This document shows positions 53,716-62,109 of a stretch of 64,000 nt of DNA, in pieces. Numbering within the stretch: the stretch's first letter is position 1; the number at the start of each line of letters is the position of its first letter. Source of the DNA: Halolactibacillus halophilus. GTDB taxonomy: Bacteria > Bacillota > Bacilli > Bacillales > Amphibacillaceae. The stretch lies in NCBI RefSeq assembly GCF_900115605.1, contig NZ_FOXC01000005.1:1-64000 (forward strand), read 5' to 3'. The notes beneath the pieces are model-generated. The model saw nothing but the letters and a program-made list of their open reading frames with translations. It did no database searches and had not been told where the DNA came from. Made by a program: the position numbers and the translations under genes.

Positions 53716-55130
53716 GACGTCACCACTTCCAGTTTGCGGTATGCATAGTAATCGATTAAGAGTGACACAATAACAATCAGAAAGACATACATTAAATCAA
53801 TGGTATTCGTTAAAAATCGTACATTTGAGATATAGTCATACAAAAAGACTGGAAAGACGATGATATAAGTGATACCCAATTGACTTTTTTTATTAAATGT
53901 CATTTTAAGATAGAGCTTCACATTACGGGTTAATAATAGAAACAGATGATATAACGTCAACGTTACATGATACAAACCTAAAACATAGATTAAGGCAACA
54001 AAATATGACTCGAAACCTGTCATTAAAAAGTGTGTATAGGTAACGTTCACTTCATATATTAGATGTGAATTAAATAGATAGAATAGTCGAAAACCAACAT
54101 GTGTGACGGTTAACACAACAAATACCGCAACGGCAGACAACAAAACAATTTTTAGATGGCGGTACCCTGTAAGAAGTGACCATCGTTCAAATGGTTTAAA
54201 TGGTAACAGTGCCACATCAGTCGCTTTTATGTGTGATAAATTCAAAATAATGAAAAAAAACGCAAAGACAGTGATCCACCATGTGATGACTTGAGGATTT
54301 ATTGATAAATAATTAGTCGGCAACGCTTCCTGAAACATCACGATCATAATGAGACCCATGATGACAATCAACTGCCCTGTAAATGCGGCTACTTCACGAA
54401 CCGGATGAAGGAAGAATTGCCGGTCATAGTGAATAACTAGATTAACCTTTCGGTACTGCTTCTTGATCAATCGGACCAGCCAAGTTGATTCATTCCTATT
54501 TTTCACCGGTCGGTGAGTCTTCTTTTTAGCTAAAAAAATGACGTTAGCATAATGGTATATGCCGATACTGATACAGGCTAAACTAACCAATACGAGCCAG
54601 TCATTCAGATAAAAGGCAGCTGAAACAATAAAAATAAGGCCTGTATCATTGACCCAACGAATGCCTGCTTGCTTCATTGATTGGGTTGGTCTTGACAACG
54701 ACTTCAAGGTGAAAAACGTACCTAGTGTGAGTGCGCCCAAAACATATAACCCATCCGTTGTTAGAATTGTGGGATGTTTAAATTGAATGAGAAAAATCAT
54801 GGCAATGATCGGTAGCACGACGTGATAAAAACTTAACAAACTAACCTTTACGATGATTCGTTGTGGCAACAGTTTGATTGTGGTCACCTTAGCATCTTTT
54901 CTCATTTGTTGGATATTATAATCCGTTAATCCCGCCAACAATAATAACACAATGAAAAAATACAACGGTAAAGCCAATTGGTTAGGAATCGCATATATGT
55001 CTTTAAAAAACAGTTCACTTAACGAATTGTTTACTAACACACTGGTAACAAGTAAAATTGTAAAGGCACTCAGCGTATTCGCAAAAGGACGCGAACCGTA
55101 AAGGCTGCTTGTATGAATAAAACGCTCCAT
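53712..55130 (-). CDS. ABC transporter membrane protein (YtrC/D-like)
   Basis: A 472-residue membrane protein with about 12 hydrophobic segments and no recognisable enzyme motif. Its position between an ABC ATPase gene and a YtrA-type regulator gene identifies it as the permease. GGAGG lies 8 bases before ATG 55130, inside the last codons of the ATPase gene, so translation is coupled. Substrate unknown; related operons act in antibiotic or cell-wall stress response. Confidence 0.8.
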   Translation of the reverse strand: MERFIHTSSLYGSRPFANTLSAFTILLVTSVLVNNSLSELFFKDIYAIPNQLALPLYFFIVLLLLAGLTDYNIQQMRKDAKVTTIKLLPQRIIVKVSLLSFYHVVLPIIAMIFLIQFKHPTILTTDGLYVLGALTLGTFFTLKSLSRPTQSMKQAGIRWVNDTGLIFIVSAAFYLNDWLVLVSLACISIGIYHYANVIFLAKKKTHRPVKNRNESTWLVRLIKKQYRKVNLVIHYDRQFFLHPVREVAAFTGQLIVIMGLIMIVMFQEALPTNYLSINPQVITWWITVFAFFFIILNLSHIKATDVALLPFKPFERWSLLTGYRHLKIVLLSAVAVFVVLTVTHVGFRLFYLFNSHLIYEVNVTYTHFLMTGFESYFVALIYVLGLYHVTLTLYHLFLLLTRNVKLYLKMTFNKKSQLGITYIIVFPVFLYDYISNVRFLTNTIDLMYVFLIVIVSLLIDYYAYRKLEVVTS

Positions 55131-55131
55131 A

Positions 55132-55941
55132 TTATTTACCTCCTACAAAGCCTTGATAGACAAGCTCCAACGGTATATCGGTTGGTTCACTTGACGGTGT
55201 GTGACAAAGTAACCGATAGCCAAAGGGTAAACGTTGATACGTTAAGTACAGCGTCTCGTCAGGCAACGTTGTTACGTCTTTTAATGACAAAACTTGATCT
55301 AAATCATTGGTCGCGTGATTAATCACAACGTGTCCTCTTCGGTCCATAATTAAGACTTGATCAAGTAATTGTTCCAATGCTCTTAAGTGGTGGGTCGCAA
55401 TCACAATCATCCGACCGTCAGACTGGGCATCAATCAACAGCTGTCTAAAAATACGTTGCCCTTCTAAATCCATTTCTTTAGTTTGCTCATCGAGAAATAC
55501 CATCGGTGTACCAAGACTTAACATAATCGACACAAACGCTTTTCGTTTCATTCCAGCACTGAGGTCCATCAAGTTTAAATCCGCTTCTAAATCGAACGCG
55601 GTTAAATAAGCTACTAGCTTCTTGCGATTAAAATTCGGATACATCGGACCAATCAAGTCGCCATATGCCTCAATCGATAGCTCAATATTTGGTAAGTTCT
55701 CTGGCAAATAACTGATTTTCTCTAAATACTGTTTGTTTCTTAGTCTCGGTTCATAACCTAAAACAGAAACCTTTCCACTACTCGGATAATATAAGCCCGT
55801 CAGTAGTTGAAATAACGTCGTCTTACCGACACCGTTTGGTCCTAATATTCCAATAACTGATCCTGTAGTAACCTCTAAATTCATCCGATCAAAAACACGT
55901 TGATCGCTATAGTCAAATGACACTTTTTCTAATTGAAACAT
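55132..55941 (-). CDS. ABC transporter ATPase (YtrB-like)
   Basis: A 269-residue ABC ATPase with Walker A GPNGVGKTT, a signature degenerated to LSAGMKRKA, Walker B MVFLDEQTKEMD with the catalytic Glu, and a switch His in IATHHL. The DEQTKEMD form in place of DEPTSGLD is seen in the YtrB-type subgroup. It energises the membrane protein encoded next. GAGGTGAG lies just before the ATG. First gene of the operon. Confidence 0.9.
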   Translation of the reverse strand: MFQLEKVSFDYSDQRVFDRMNLEVTTGSVIGILGPNGVGKTTLFQLLTGLYYPSSGKVSVLGYEPRLRNKQYLEKISYLPENLPNIELSIEAYGDLIGPMYPNFNRKKLVAYLTAFDLEADLNLMDLSAGMKRKAFVSIMLSLGTPMVFLDEQTKEMDLEGQRIFRQLLIDAQSDGRMIVIATHHLRALEQLLDQVLIMDRRGHVVINHATNDLDQVLSLKDVTTLPDETLYLTYQRLPFGYRLLCHTPSSEPTDIPLELVYQGFVGGK

Positions 55942-55957
55942 TTGCTCACCTCATTTT

Positions 55958-56003
55958 GTTATAGTGTTATGCTTAACTATAACACTATAACGAAAATTGT
56001 AAA
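55958..56003 (-). promoter_or_regulatory. Promoter and GntR operator of the ABC operon
   Basis: Inverted repeat GTTATAGTGTTA (55958-55969) and TAACACTATAAC (55980-55991) with a 10-base spacer. It covers a minus-strand -10 TATAGT (55981-55976), with -35 TTTACA at 56003-55998 (spacer 16). The TATAGTGTTATA theme is typical of YtrA-type operators. Confidence 0.75.
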
Positions 56004-56035
56004 CATGATGTTATCATTTTCTTATAAAATTCTAT

Positions 56036-56062
56036 ACAAAAAGACAGGTTTTCACCTGCCTT
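56036..56062 (-). terminator. Terminator of the Rpn-type nuclease gene
   Basis: On the minus strand AGGCAGGT-GAAA-ACCTGTCT is followed by TTTTTG. Confidence 0.8.
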
Positions 56063-56082
56063 TCATGTCTTACCTCAATTGC

Positions 56083-57105
56083 TTACAAATAGCGACTTAA
56101 ATCTTTTAAGGTATTGATCTGATCATAGTTAGTTAAGATTGATTTAAGTGTCTGTTCATCTAACTGGTAAATTGATTTTTGCATATCTTCTGGTATATGA
56201 CCGACCTTATCGTCTAACATCATTAATAAGGACTCCGCAATGCCTTGTTGTTTTCCTTGTGCTATGCCCTGTTCTATACCTTGTTCCATACCTTGCTCTA
56301 TGCCTTCTTCTCGTAACACATCAGCAATTGTCTTCATGACATCACTCCCCTTAGGATAGGCTTGTTCTAATGTTTTTACTATATCATTGAAATCATTTTT
56401 TGTGAATGCCTCACTCGTACTAAAAACGTACCGCAACAAGGTTTCAAAGTAAGTAAGACCAGACGCTTTTTCCTCTAGCGCATTTAACGCTTCTGCCGCC
56501 TGATAGATACTCGTCTTTAAATCGGCTGGATTTTTTGTATAAAGGTCACGCCAGATCGTAAAAAGAATCTTTAACTGGGCAACGCCTTTTATTTCTGCAT
56601 CTTGATACGTCGATACATCAAATAATAAATAATCAAAATCAGGTACGTAACGTGTCATATCAGCTGTGAATGTATCAAATCCCTTAATCACGTCACCTAA
56701 AGACTGGCCCATGTGCCAAGTTTGTTTGCCGTGATAGATGACGAGTGGCAAAATGATTGGCAACTTATCCGCTTTTTTTCGGAGCGACTGTCTATTCCAA
56801 ATCCTTAACATATATTCAAGTAACTGAACGGCAATATTTCGACTTTGATAGCTTTTATGTTCAAATAATAAATACAGGTACCCCCATTCGTGATTAATAT
56901 CAACTTTAAACAACAAATCAGAAAAGACTTCTTCTAGTTCCTTGTTAATAAAGCTGTCTTTTTGCGGCTCTATTGTGTTCACATCAATCTGTTTAACAAT
57001 AGAGGGTGGTAAATAATACGTGACGAAATCTTTTGTCACCTGGGGATTATTAAACGTTTCTTTAAAGAATTTATCGTGCGGATTTTGAACTTGAATGTTA
57101 GCCAC
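56083..57105 (-). CDS. Rpn family PD-(D/E)XK nuclease/transposase-like protein
   Basis: A 340-residue protein of the Rpn (recombination-promoting nuclease, PDDEXK) family. HDKFFKETF is the N-terminal family motif, VFSDLLFKV supplies the active-site Asp and YLLFEHKSYQ the E-x-K. Near residues 270-295 there is a run of six-residue-like repeats (EQGIEQG, MEQGIEQG, AQGKQQG) typical of this family. Rpn proteins raise RecA-independent recombination and some act in phage defence as spreading multi-copy genes. The start GTG 57105 has only a poorly spaced AGG before it. Confidence 0.85.
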   Translation of the reverse strand: MANIQVQNPHDKFFKETFNNPQVTKDFVTYYLPPSIVKQIDVNTIEPQKDSFINKELEEVFSDLLFKVDINHEWGYLYLLFEHKSYQSRNIAVQLLEYMLRIWNRQSLRKKADKLPIILPLVIYHGKQTWHMGQSLGDVIKGFDTFTADMTRYVPDFDYLLFDVSTYQDAEIKGVAQLKILFTIWRDLYTKNPADLKTSIYQAAEALNALEEKASGLTYFETLLRYVFSTSEAFTKNDFNDIVKTLEQAYPKGSDVMKTIADVLREEGIEQGMEQGIEQGIAQGKQQGIAESLLMMLDDKVGHIPEDMQKSIYQLDEQTLKSILTNYDQINTLKDLSRYL

Positions 57106-57303
57106 CTGCTTTTGCTATCGTTTACTGTTAACAGTGATGCCTCATGAGATAGTTACAGCATATAGCGATCTAACCGTGCCATCAAGTTCATCAACATGGT
57201 TCATTTTTAAATGCTCATCTGTTTCTACAATCTAATCAGCACAACACTCATATTTTTTAAAAGTTTAGCAAAAATAGGCAGCTGTTTTTATTTTTCCTAC
57301 GCG

Positions 57304-57341
57304 AAAAAGAGTACCCTTACTTAACAAGTAAAGGCACTCTT
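57304..57341 (-). terminator. Terminator of the RNase H-like operon
   Basis: Stem AAGAGT-x-CCTTTACTT/AAGTAAGG-x-ACTCTT, with T5 on the minus strand, just after the 67-residue gene. Confidence 0.8.
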
Positions 57342-57343
57342 CA

Positions 57344-57547
57344 TTATTTAAAAATTTTTTTGATCAGCTTAAATAGATCAAAACTCGTTTTGTTGTAAAC
57401 TTTGTTGTAGGCGTATTTTTTAGGGTTTCTAACCCAGCCATAGCCCTTAGGCATTTTAACTTTGCCACGATGAACGATTTGTCGCTTAATCGATGTCCGA
57501 GCACTGAGTCGTTTTTTTAAGCTTGGTTTTCTGATGCCAAACTTCAT
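57344..57547 (-). CDS. Small basic conserved protein
   Basis: A 67-residue, strongly basic protein starting MKFGIRKPSLKKRLSARTS with WVRNPKKYAYNKVYNKTSFD in the middle. Similar small proteins (F-G-I-R-K-P-S-L-K-K ... N-P-K-K-x-x-Y-N-K-V-Y-x-K-T) are widespread in Firmicutes and phages, with no known function. AAGGAG lies 8 bases before the ATG, which directly follows the RNase H-like stop, so the two are co-translated. Confidence 0.75.
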   Translation of the reverse strand: MKFGIRKPSLKKRLSARTSIKRQIVHRGKVKMPKGYGWVRNPKKYAYNKVYNKTSFDLFKLIKKIFK

Positions 57548-58207
57548 TTACTCATCTCCTTGTATGTCACGCGTCGCATCGACAAGTGTTCCTCTCTGCG
57601 CTTGTGAGGCAAGACGATCGGCTTGTTTATTGTCTTTTCTGTCGATATGATGATACAAAGGGGTGAGTCTTAATGATGTTAGTAAATCTTCAACCTCATC
57701 TGCCCACTTGGCTAGTGTCTCATTTAACACGGGCCATTCGCCTTTTAATTGATTGATCACAACCAAACTATCACCGTAAATGTCAATCTTTTGCGGAGGA
57801 AAATCTATTTGTTTTAGTTGTTCCAAACCATGAAACAAGCTATAATACTCGGCTTCATTTACTGTTTTTGGCATCGCTGTATCAAGGTTCTTCCGCTGAC
57901 TGATCTGTTGATCCCCTTCGATATACGTTAATACCACACCAAGCCCACTTAGCTTAGACTGTTGATTGAAACTCGCATCAAAATAAAGCGTTAAGTGATG
58001 CACCGACTGTCTTTCGCTGTGTTGTTCTTTTTTTAGCTCTTTTAAAGTATACACACGGTTTGATTCATCGATTGCCTGAAGATTTTGGTAGTCTTTATGT
58101 GACATTAAGCGCTCATAATACAAGATTGCTTCATCAATCTCACACCAATCAGACGTCATTTTAAGGACATGATTCCCAATCTGATACGCATAAGTTAAAC
58201 TATACAT
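57548..58207 (-). CDS. RNase HI-like protein
   Basis: A 219-residue protein whose C-terminal part (about 70-210) is an RNase HI-type fold: LTLYFDAS (first Asp), VNEAEYYSLFHGL (Glu), IDIYGDSLVVINQL (second Asp) and NKQADRLAS (last Asp), so all four catalytic acids are present. The N-terminal 65 residues are a separate small domain. Bacillus paralogs of this type (YpeP, YpdQ) lack clear RNase H activity in vivo. The ATG has a GGTAGGG directly adjacent, so the exact start is uncertain. Confidence 0.85.
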   Translation of the reverse strand: MYSLTYAYQIGNHVLKMTSDWCEIDEAILYYERLMSHKDYQNLQAIDESNRVYTLKELKKEQHSERQSVHHLTLYFDASFNQQSKLSGLGVVLTYIEGDQQISQRKNLDTAMPKTVNEAEYYSLFHGLEQLKQIDFPPQKIDIYGDSLVVINQLKGEWPVLNETLAKWADEVEDLLTSLRLTPLYHHIDRKDNKQADRLASQAQRGTLVDATRDIQGDE

Positions 58208-58209
58208 CC

Positions 58210-59136
58210 CTACCGCCCGCTTTTCCGGTAATAATTGACCAAACCTTGACTCGACACATCTAAGTCATGGGTTAGATAATCAAAGAGTCCTGGGTCCAGA
58301 ATATAACTTTCTGTTTCTACCTTATTAAATAACGCTTCGGCAATTCGCTCAACTAAAACATCATTTGGTTCAGCTTTATGCTTATCATAAATCCGCTCAC
58401 TAATACGAATAAAGCGGTTCAACCATTCAGATAACGACTGATACACATGATCTGGTTCATCACTGTAACCGTAGTGACCAAAATAAATCCGGTCCGGTGC
58501 TAATTTTCGCATGCGCTTCATTGAGGTCATCATTTGATTAGGATCAAATTGGGTTGGTGATGTTGATGGTAGCACGAGTTCACTTCCACCAGTAAAGCGC
58601 GTCGGATAGAGCGTGCCAAGTGTATCACCAGTGAAAATACTGTTTGTTAGTGCATCATGAATTGCTAAGTGGTGGTTGCTGTGCCCTGGCGTATCATAAA
58701 AGGTTAACGTTCGGTTCTTTCCAATTGAGAGTGTCTCCCCGTCTTCGACTGAACGAATCCGATCTTCTGGCACCGGCTTAATCGGATCAAATAACGCATC
58801 AAACTGTTCACCATAGACTGTTTTCGCACTTTCGGTTAGCCGCGTCGGATCGATTAAGTGACGTAAGCCACGTGGGTGAACAATCACTGTCGCATTTGGC
58901 AGCGATTCAATCAGTAACCCCACACCTCCAGCATGATCTAAATGAATATGAGTGACAATGACGTATTTGATCGACGCTCGGTCAATATTTCTTCGGTCTA
59001 ATCCTTGTAGTAAAAAAGGAATTGATGGTGCCGCACTTGTTTCAATTAACGTCGGCGCCTCACCTGGTAAATAATAAGAAGCTGTTCGTTCTGGTAAATT
59101 CAAATCAAAAATATCAATCATATCTATTTGTTCCAT
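58210..59136 (-). CDS. MBL-fold metallo-hydrolase
   Basis: A 308-residue metallo-beta-lactamase-fold hydrolase with the motif THIHLDHAGG, downstream PGHSNHH, the metal Asp in FTGDTLG, and a late FGHYG. The extended C-terminal helices (about 230-300) resemble hydrolases of unknown substrate in Bacilli. The start ATG 59136 follows AAAGGAAG; a longer frame to 59205 lacks a site. It ends 2 bases before the RNase H-like gene, suggesting co-transcription. Confidence 0.88.
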   Translation of the reverse strand: MEQIDMIDIFDLNLPERTASYYLPGEAPTLIETSAAPSIPFLLQGLDRRNIDRASIKYVIVTHIHLDHAGGVGLLIESLPNATVIVHPRGLRHLIDPTRLTESAKTVYGEQFDALFDPIKPVPEDRIRSVEDGETLSIGKNRTLTFYDTPGHSNHHLAIHDALTNSIFTGDTLGTLYPTRFTGGSELVLPSTSPTQFDPNQMMTSMKRMRKLAPDRIYFGHYGYSDEPDHVYQSLSEWLNRFIRISERIYDKHKAEPNDVLVERIAEALFNKVETESYILDPGLFDYLTHDLDVSSQGLVNYYRKSGR

Positions 59137-59256
59137 GGTGTCACTTCCTTTTTCTATGTAATTAATGGTTACTATGCTCATTTTCCATACCATTACTCGA
59201 TGCATTCGTTCACTTCATTTTAAATATGCGCGTACTTAGCTCTTCAGTGCCAACCA

Positions 59257-60027
59257 TTACATCATGTATTGAATGAAATTATAAATATTGAGTAAGATTA
59301 ATAAAAAGATCGTTACATTAAAAACTTTTTCAACTGTTTCAATCGGTAAAAACTTCGCGAGTCTAGAGCCAATCACCCCACCTGAAATACCACCAATCAC
59401 CATAAACAACAACATCGATAAGTCCATGCTTGATACAGTACCTGCAGTAATGGTACTTATAAGTGAAGCAAGCTGACTAAAAAAGATAATGAAGAGTGAA
59501 TAAAACCCAGCTTTTTTCGTATCAAAGGCAAACAGTAAGCTTAAAATAGCTACGTTGTGCGGGCCACCACCAATGTCTAAAAATGATGCCATTAAGCCTA
59601 ATACAAGACCAATAACAAGAACCATCACCCGACTTTTGATATGAAATTGTTTAAATTTAGATTTGTGATTAACATAGTAGAGAACGAGAGAGAAAATAAC
59701 AATCAGCGCCCCCGTCTGTGCCATTCCAATCCACGTTAAATGACTAAAGGTGCGGAAGATGCCTTTTCCAAATAATCCACCTAGAATCGAACCCGTTGCG
59801 AGTAAAATCGCATGATCCAATCGCATCTCTTTTAATGTCCGTCGCCTTGTATAGACCGACACAACCGCCATCGCAAATACTGTTGAGGCTGATAAAAAGC
59901 CAATGGTTTTTAAATCGTAATGTCCCAAAAAATCTAAGATTGGTTTAATTAAAATGCCCCCGCCAAATCCCGCTAGTGAACCAATAATCGTCGCCCCTAG
60001 ACCAATGAGTAAATAAAGTAACGCCAA
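59257..60027 (-). CDS. TSUP (TauE/SafE) family permease
   Basis: A membrane protein of about 256 residues with eight predicted spans and the duplicated TSUP signature: GSLAGFGGGILIKP near the N-terminus and ASFLDIGGGPHNVAIL in the second half. The family moves sulfite, sulfoacetate, taurine or other small organic anions. GAAGGG lies 6 bases before TTG 60027; an alternative GTG at 60045 lacks a good site. No sulfur gene is adjacent, so the substrate is open. Confidence 0.85.
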   Translation of the reverse strand: MALLYLLIGLGATIIGSLAGFGGGILIKPILDFLGHYDLKTIGFLSASTVFAMAVVSVYTRRRTLKEMRLDHAILLATGSILGGLFGKGIFRTFSHLTWIGMAQTGALIVIFSLVLYYVNHKSKFKQFHIKSRVMVLVIGLVLGLMASFLDIGGGPHNVAILSLLFAFDTKKAGFYSLFIIFFSQLASLISTITAGTVSSMDLSMLLFMVIGGISGGVIGSRLAKFLPIETVEKVFNVTIFLLILLNIYNFIQYMM

Positions 60028-60149
60028 ACGAATCCCTTCTTTCACTTATCGTTTACTCTTTGTTTCATCAGTAAACATTTTCTATTGTTTTTCTATTAAG
60101 TCAATTATACCACGTTCAGCTTTTCAACAAAACCTTACCTATATGAAAT

Positions 60150-60363
60150 GAAGAACTGTATCGAGCCGCCATTGGTTAGATTGATTATGACCACGATCGC
60201 AAACGACATTATCTTCATATTACGGGGAAAGGCAATTAGAAATGGATTGTCCCATTGCATGAAGCAGTGATAAAAGTATGAATCGCTTTCGTTTCATCCG
60301 TGGGGTACTGTATGTTGGAGCACTGACAGATAAGATGCCGTTACATGTAAGTTCAGCAGGTTG
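60150..60363 (+). pseudogene. Decayed tyrosine recombinase (integrase) fragment
   Basis: Reading from 60153 gives ELYRAAIG-stop-IDYDHDRKRHYLHITGKGN-stop-KWIVPLHEAVIKV, which matches the middle of phage-type integrases (E-L-x-x-L...I-D-x-x-x-x-x-x-L-x-I-T-G-K-G-N-K-x-R-I-V-P-L). After a frame change it continues as MNRFRFIRGVLYVGALTDKM. At least two in-frame stops and one frameshift make it a relic. No att site was found. Confidence 0.6.
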
Positions 60364-61159
60364 AGCCTATTCCCTTTTTACTTATTGCAATAGTTTATGC
60401 GTATCACCCAGCTAAGTGCGCTAGTTTTTATGTATGTTTATGTTTGCTATACAATTTGTTTGATAAAAATACCAATAATAGAAAATAAGCATATAACGAC
60501 AAAATCAAAAAAACTTTTTGCGATCATGACAATCATTAACATCGTTGGAAACAAAGCAGACGCGAAAAATTGAGCCCCGAAACGAGAAGAAAAGTTGGTT
60601 TTATAAGTATTATTACTTCCTCTCTTCTTTTTTTCATAGTATAAAAATAATGAAAAACTATATTTACTGTAACTAAAATCCCTCAATTTATCAGCACATT
60701 CTCCATTTCACTAACCCTTTTCAGCTTTCACACTTGTCGTCACTCCAAATAGTTATATTTATGTTAGTTTATATTTTCTATATTTTTTAAAAAACTCCTT
60801 CTGCTTGTGACTCAACCGAAGCCATTCGTTAAGCTTTTACCTATTGTTATACCTGTACAAAACGTCTAATCCAATGGCAACATTACCGCCTTTGTCTGTT
60901 TATGATTAATTTTTAAAAATTTTTCGATTAGCATACAGAAAATTCGCTGTTCCCTTCAACATTCCGAAAAAAATCTGGTATTAATCATCTCATAAAAGCA
61001 TGTCTCTTTTCAAATCTATATTGGGTTGGATACACTAATATTATGGTACGCTCTCTATTTTCTTCTACTAGAATATGCATACTCAAGAACGATTGTATCC
61101 ATATAACTAAAGAATGTGATTTGTCCCATGATAAACGATTGGTATTTACTTCCGCCGGT
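60364..61159. other. Long gene-poor stretch
   Basis: About 800 bases, A+T rich, without a gene I would defend. A minus-strand frame at 60447-60686 has one hydrophobic segment but no convincing features. Together with the integrase relic it looks like a site of past insertions and decay. Confidence 0.45.
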
Positions 61160-61187
61160 TTGACAGACTATATACACCGTGTATAAT
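61160..61187 (+). promoter_or_regulatory. Promoter and operator of the kduD-like gene
   Basis: Consensus -35 TTGACA (61160-61165) and -10 TATAAT (61182-61187), 16 bp apart. A perfect inverted repeat TATACAC-C-GTGTATA (61171-61185) fills the spacer and would let a repressor block polymerase. The regulator is not in the window. Confidence 0.75.
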
Positions 61188-61254
61188 GTGAATTAAATAA
61201 TGCGCTTTCATAATTGAATGGCGATAACTAAAAAATTAGCATAGGAGAGATAAA

Positions 61255-62031
61255 ATGGGCAACACATATATTAAAGAAATGTTTAGTTTAGAAGGAAAAG
61301 TAGCCTTGGTAACTGGTGGTAATTCTGGGATAGGATTAGGTATTGCCAATGGATTAGCTAAAGCAGGTGCAGATATATTTATTGTTACACATTCAGGAAG
61401 AAATACAGAAGAAGTTAGAGCTGAAATAGAAGGTATCGGTAGAAAAGTTGAATTTTTTCAAGCAGACTTATCTATAGAGGAAAACACAACCAAGTCAATT
61501 GAAAAGTGCATCGAAGCTTTTGGTCAAATAGATATCTTAGTAAATAATGCGGGATCAATCTACCGAGAATCTTTATTAGAAGGCACAAATGAAGGCTGGA
61601 AGAATATTATCGATCTAAATCTATCCGCACTATATTACATATCGAAAGAGGCTTCTAAGCATATGGTGAAGCAGGGACATGGTAAAATAATCAATATTGC
61701 TTCTATGTTATCCTTTCAAGGTGGCAAGTTTGTCCCTTCGTATACTGCATCTAAACATGGTGTGGCAGGTGTGACTAAAGCCTTTGCAAATGAATTAGCT
61801 GAAAAAAATATTCAAATTAATGCAATCGCACCAGGATATATTAAAACAGCAAATACAAAACCAATAAGAGATGACGCTAAAAGAAGTGCAGAAATACTTG
61901 GAAGAATACCTGCCAACAGATGGGGAGAACCTTCAGATATAGCAGGTGCTGCCGTATTCCTAAGTTCTAAAGCATCAGACTACATGAATGGCCACATCCT
62001 AGCGGTAGATGGTGGTTGGCTAATCAGATAA
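61255..62031 (+). CDS. kduD: KduD-like short-chain dehydrogenase
   Basis: A 258-residue SDR. The cofactor motif TGGNSGIG is near residue 21, NNAG near 97, catalytic Ser in ASMLS and the YTASK catalytic Tyr-Lys near 163, then INAIAPGYIKT. The start FSLEGKVALVTGGNSGIGLG and PSYTASKHGVAGVTKAFANEL closely recall 2-dehydro-3-deoxy-D-gluconate 5-dehydrogenase (KduD), which reduces or interconverts keto-deoxy-uronates from pectin, alginate or hyaluronan breakdown. The adjacent heparinase-like lyase gene supports this. AGGAGAG precedes the ATG. Confidence 0.82.
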   Translation: MGNTYIKEMFSLEGKVALVTGGNSGIGLGIANGLAKAGADIFIVTHSGRNTEEVRAEIEGIGRKVEFFQADLSIEENTTKSIEKCIEAFGQIDILVNNAGSIYRESLLEGTNEGWKNIIDLNLSALYYISKEASKHMVKQGHGKIINIASMLSFQGGKFVPSYTASKHGVAGVTKAFANELAEKNIQINAIAPGYIKTANTKPIRDDAKRSAEILGRIPANRWGEPSDIAGAAVFLSSKASDYMNGHILAVDGGWLIR

Positions 62032-62041
62032 TTTAAAATAA

Positions 62042-62097
62042 CTGCGGTCTTTAGGTGAGTATAATTACCTCACCCAAAGACCTGCAGCTATTTTTTT
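62042..62097. terminator. Bidirectional terminator between kduD and the lyase gene
   Basis: GGTCTTTAGGTGAG pairs with CTCACCCAAAGACC (one mismatch), extended by CTGC/GCAG, with T7 on the plus strand and a T-rich run on the minus strand. Confidence 0.88.
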
Positions 62098-62109
62098 ACC
62101 TTTTTTCAA

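Noticed and set aside
56270-56330. CRISPR or DNA repeat array in the Rpn gene
   Set aside because: The short repeats are in-frame codons for Gln-Gly-Ile-Glu units without spacers.
60447-60686. Minus-strand 79-residue frame with one hydrophobic segment
   Set aside because: No ribosome binding site or family pattern, in a decayed A+T-rich region; probably not a gene.
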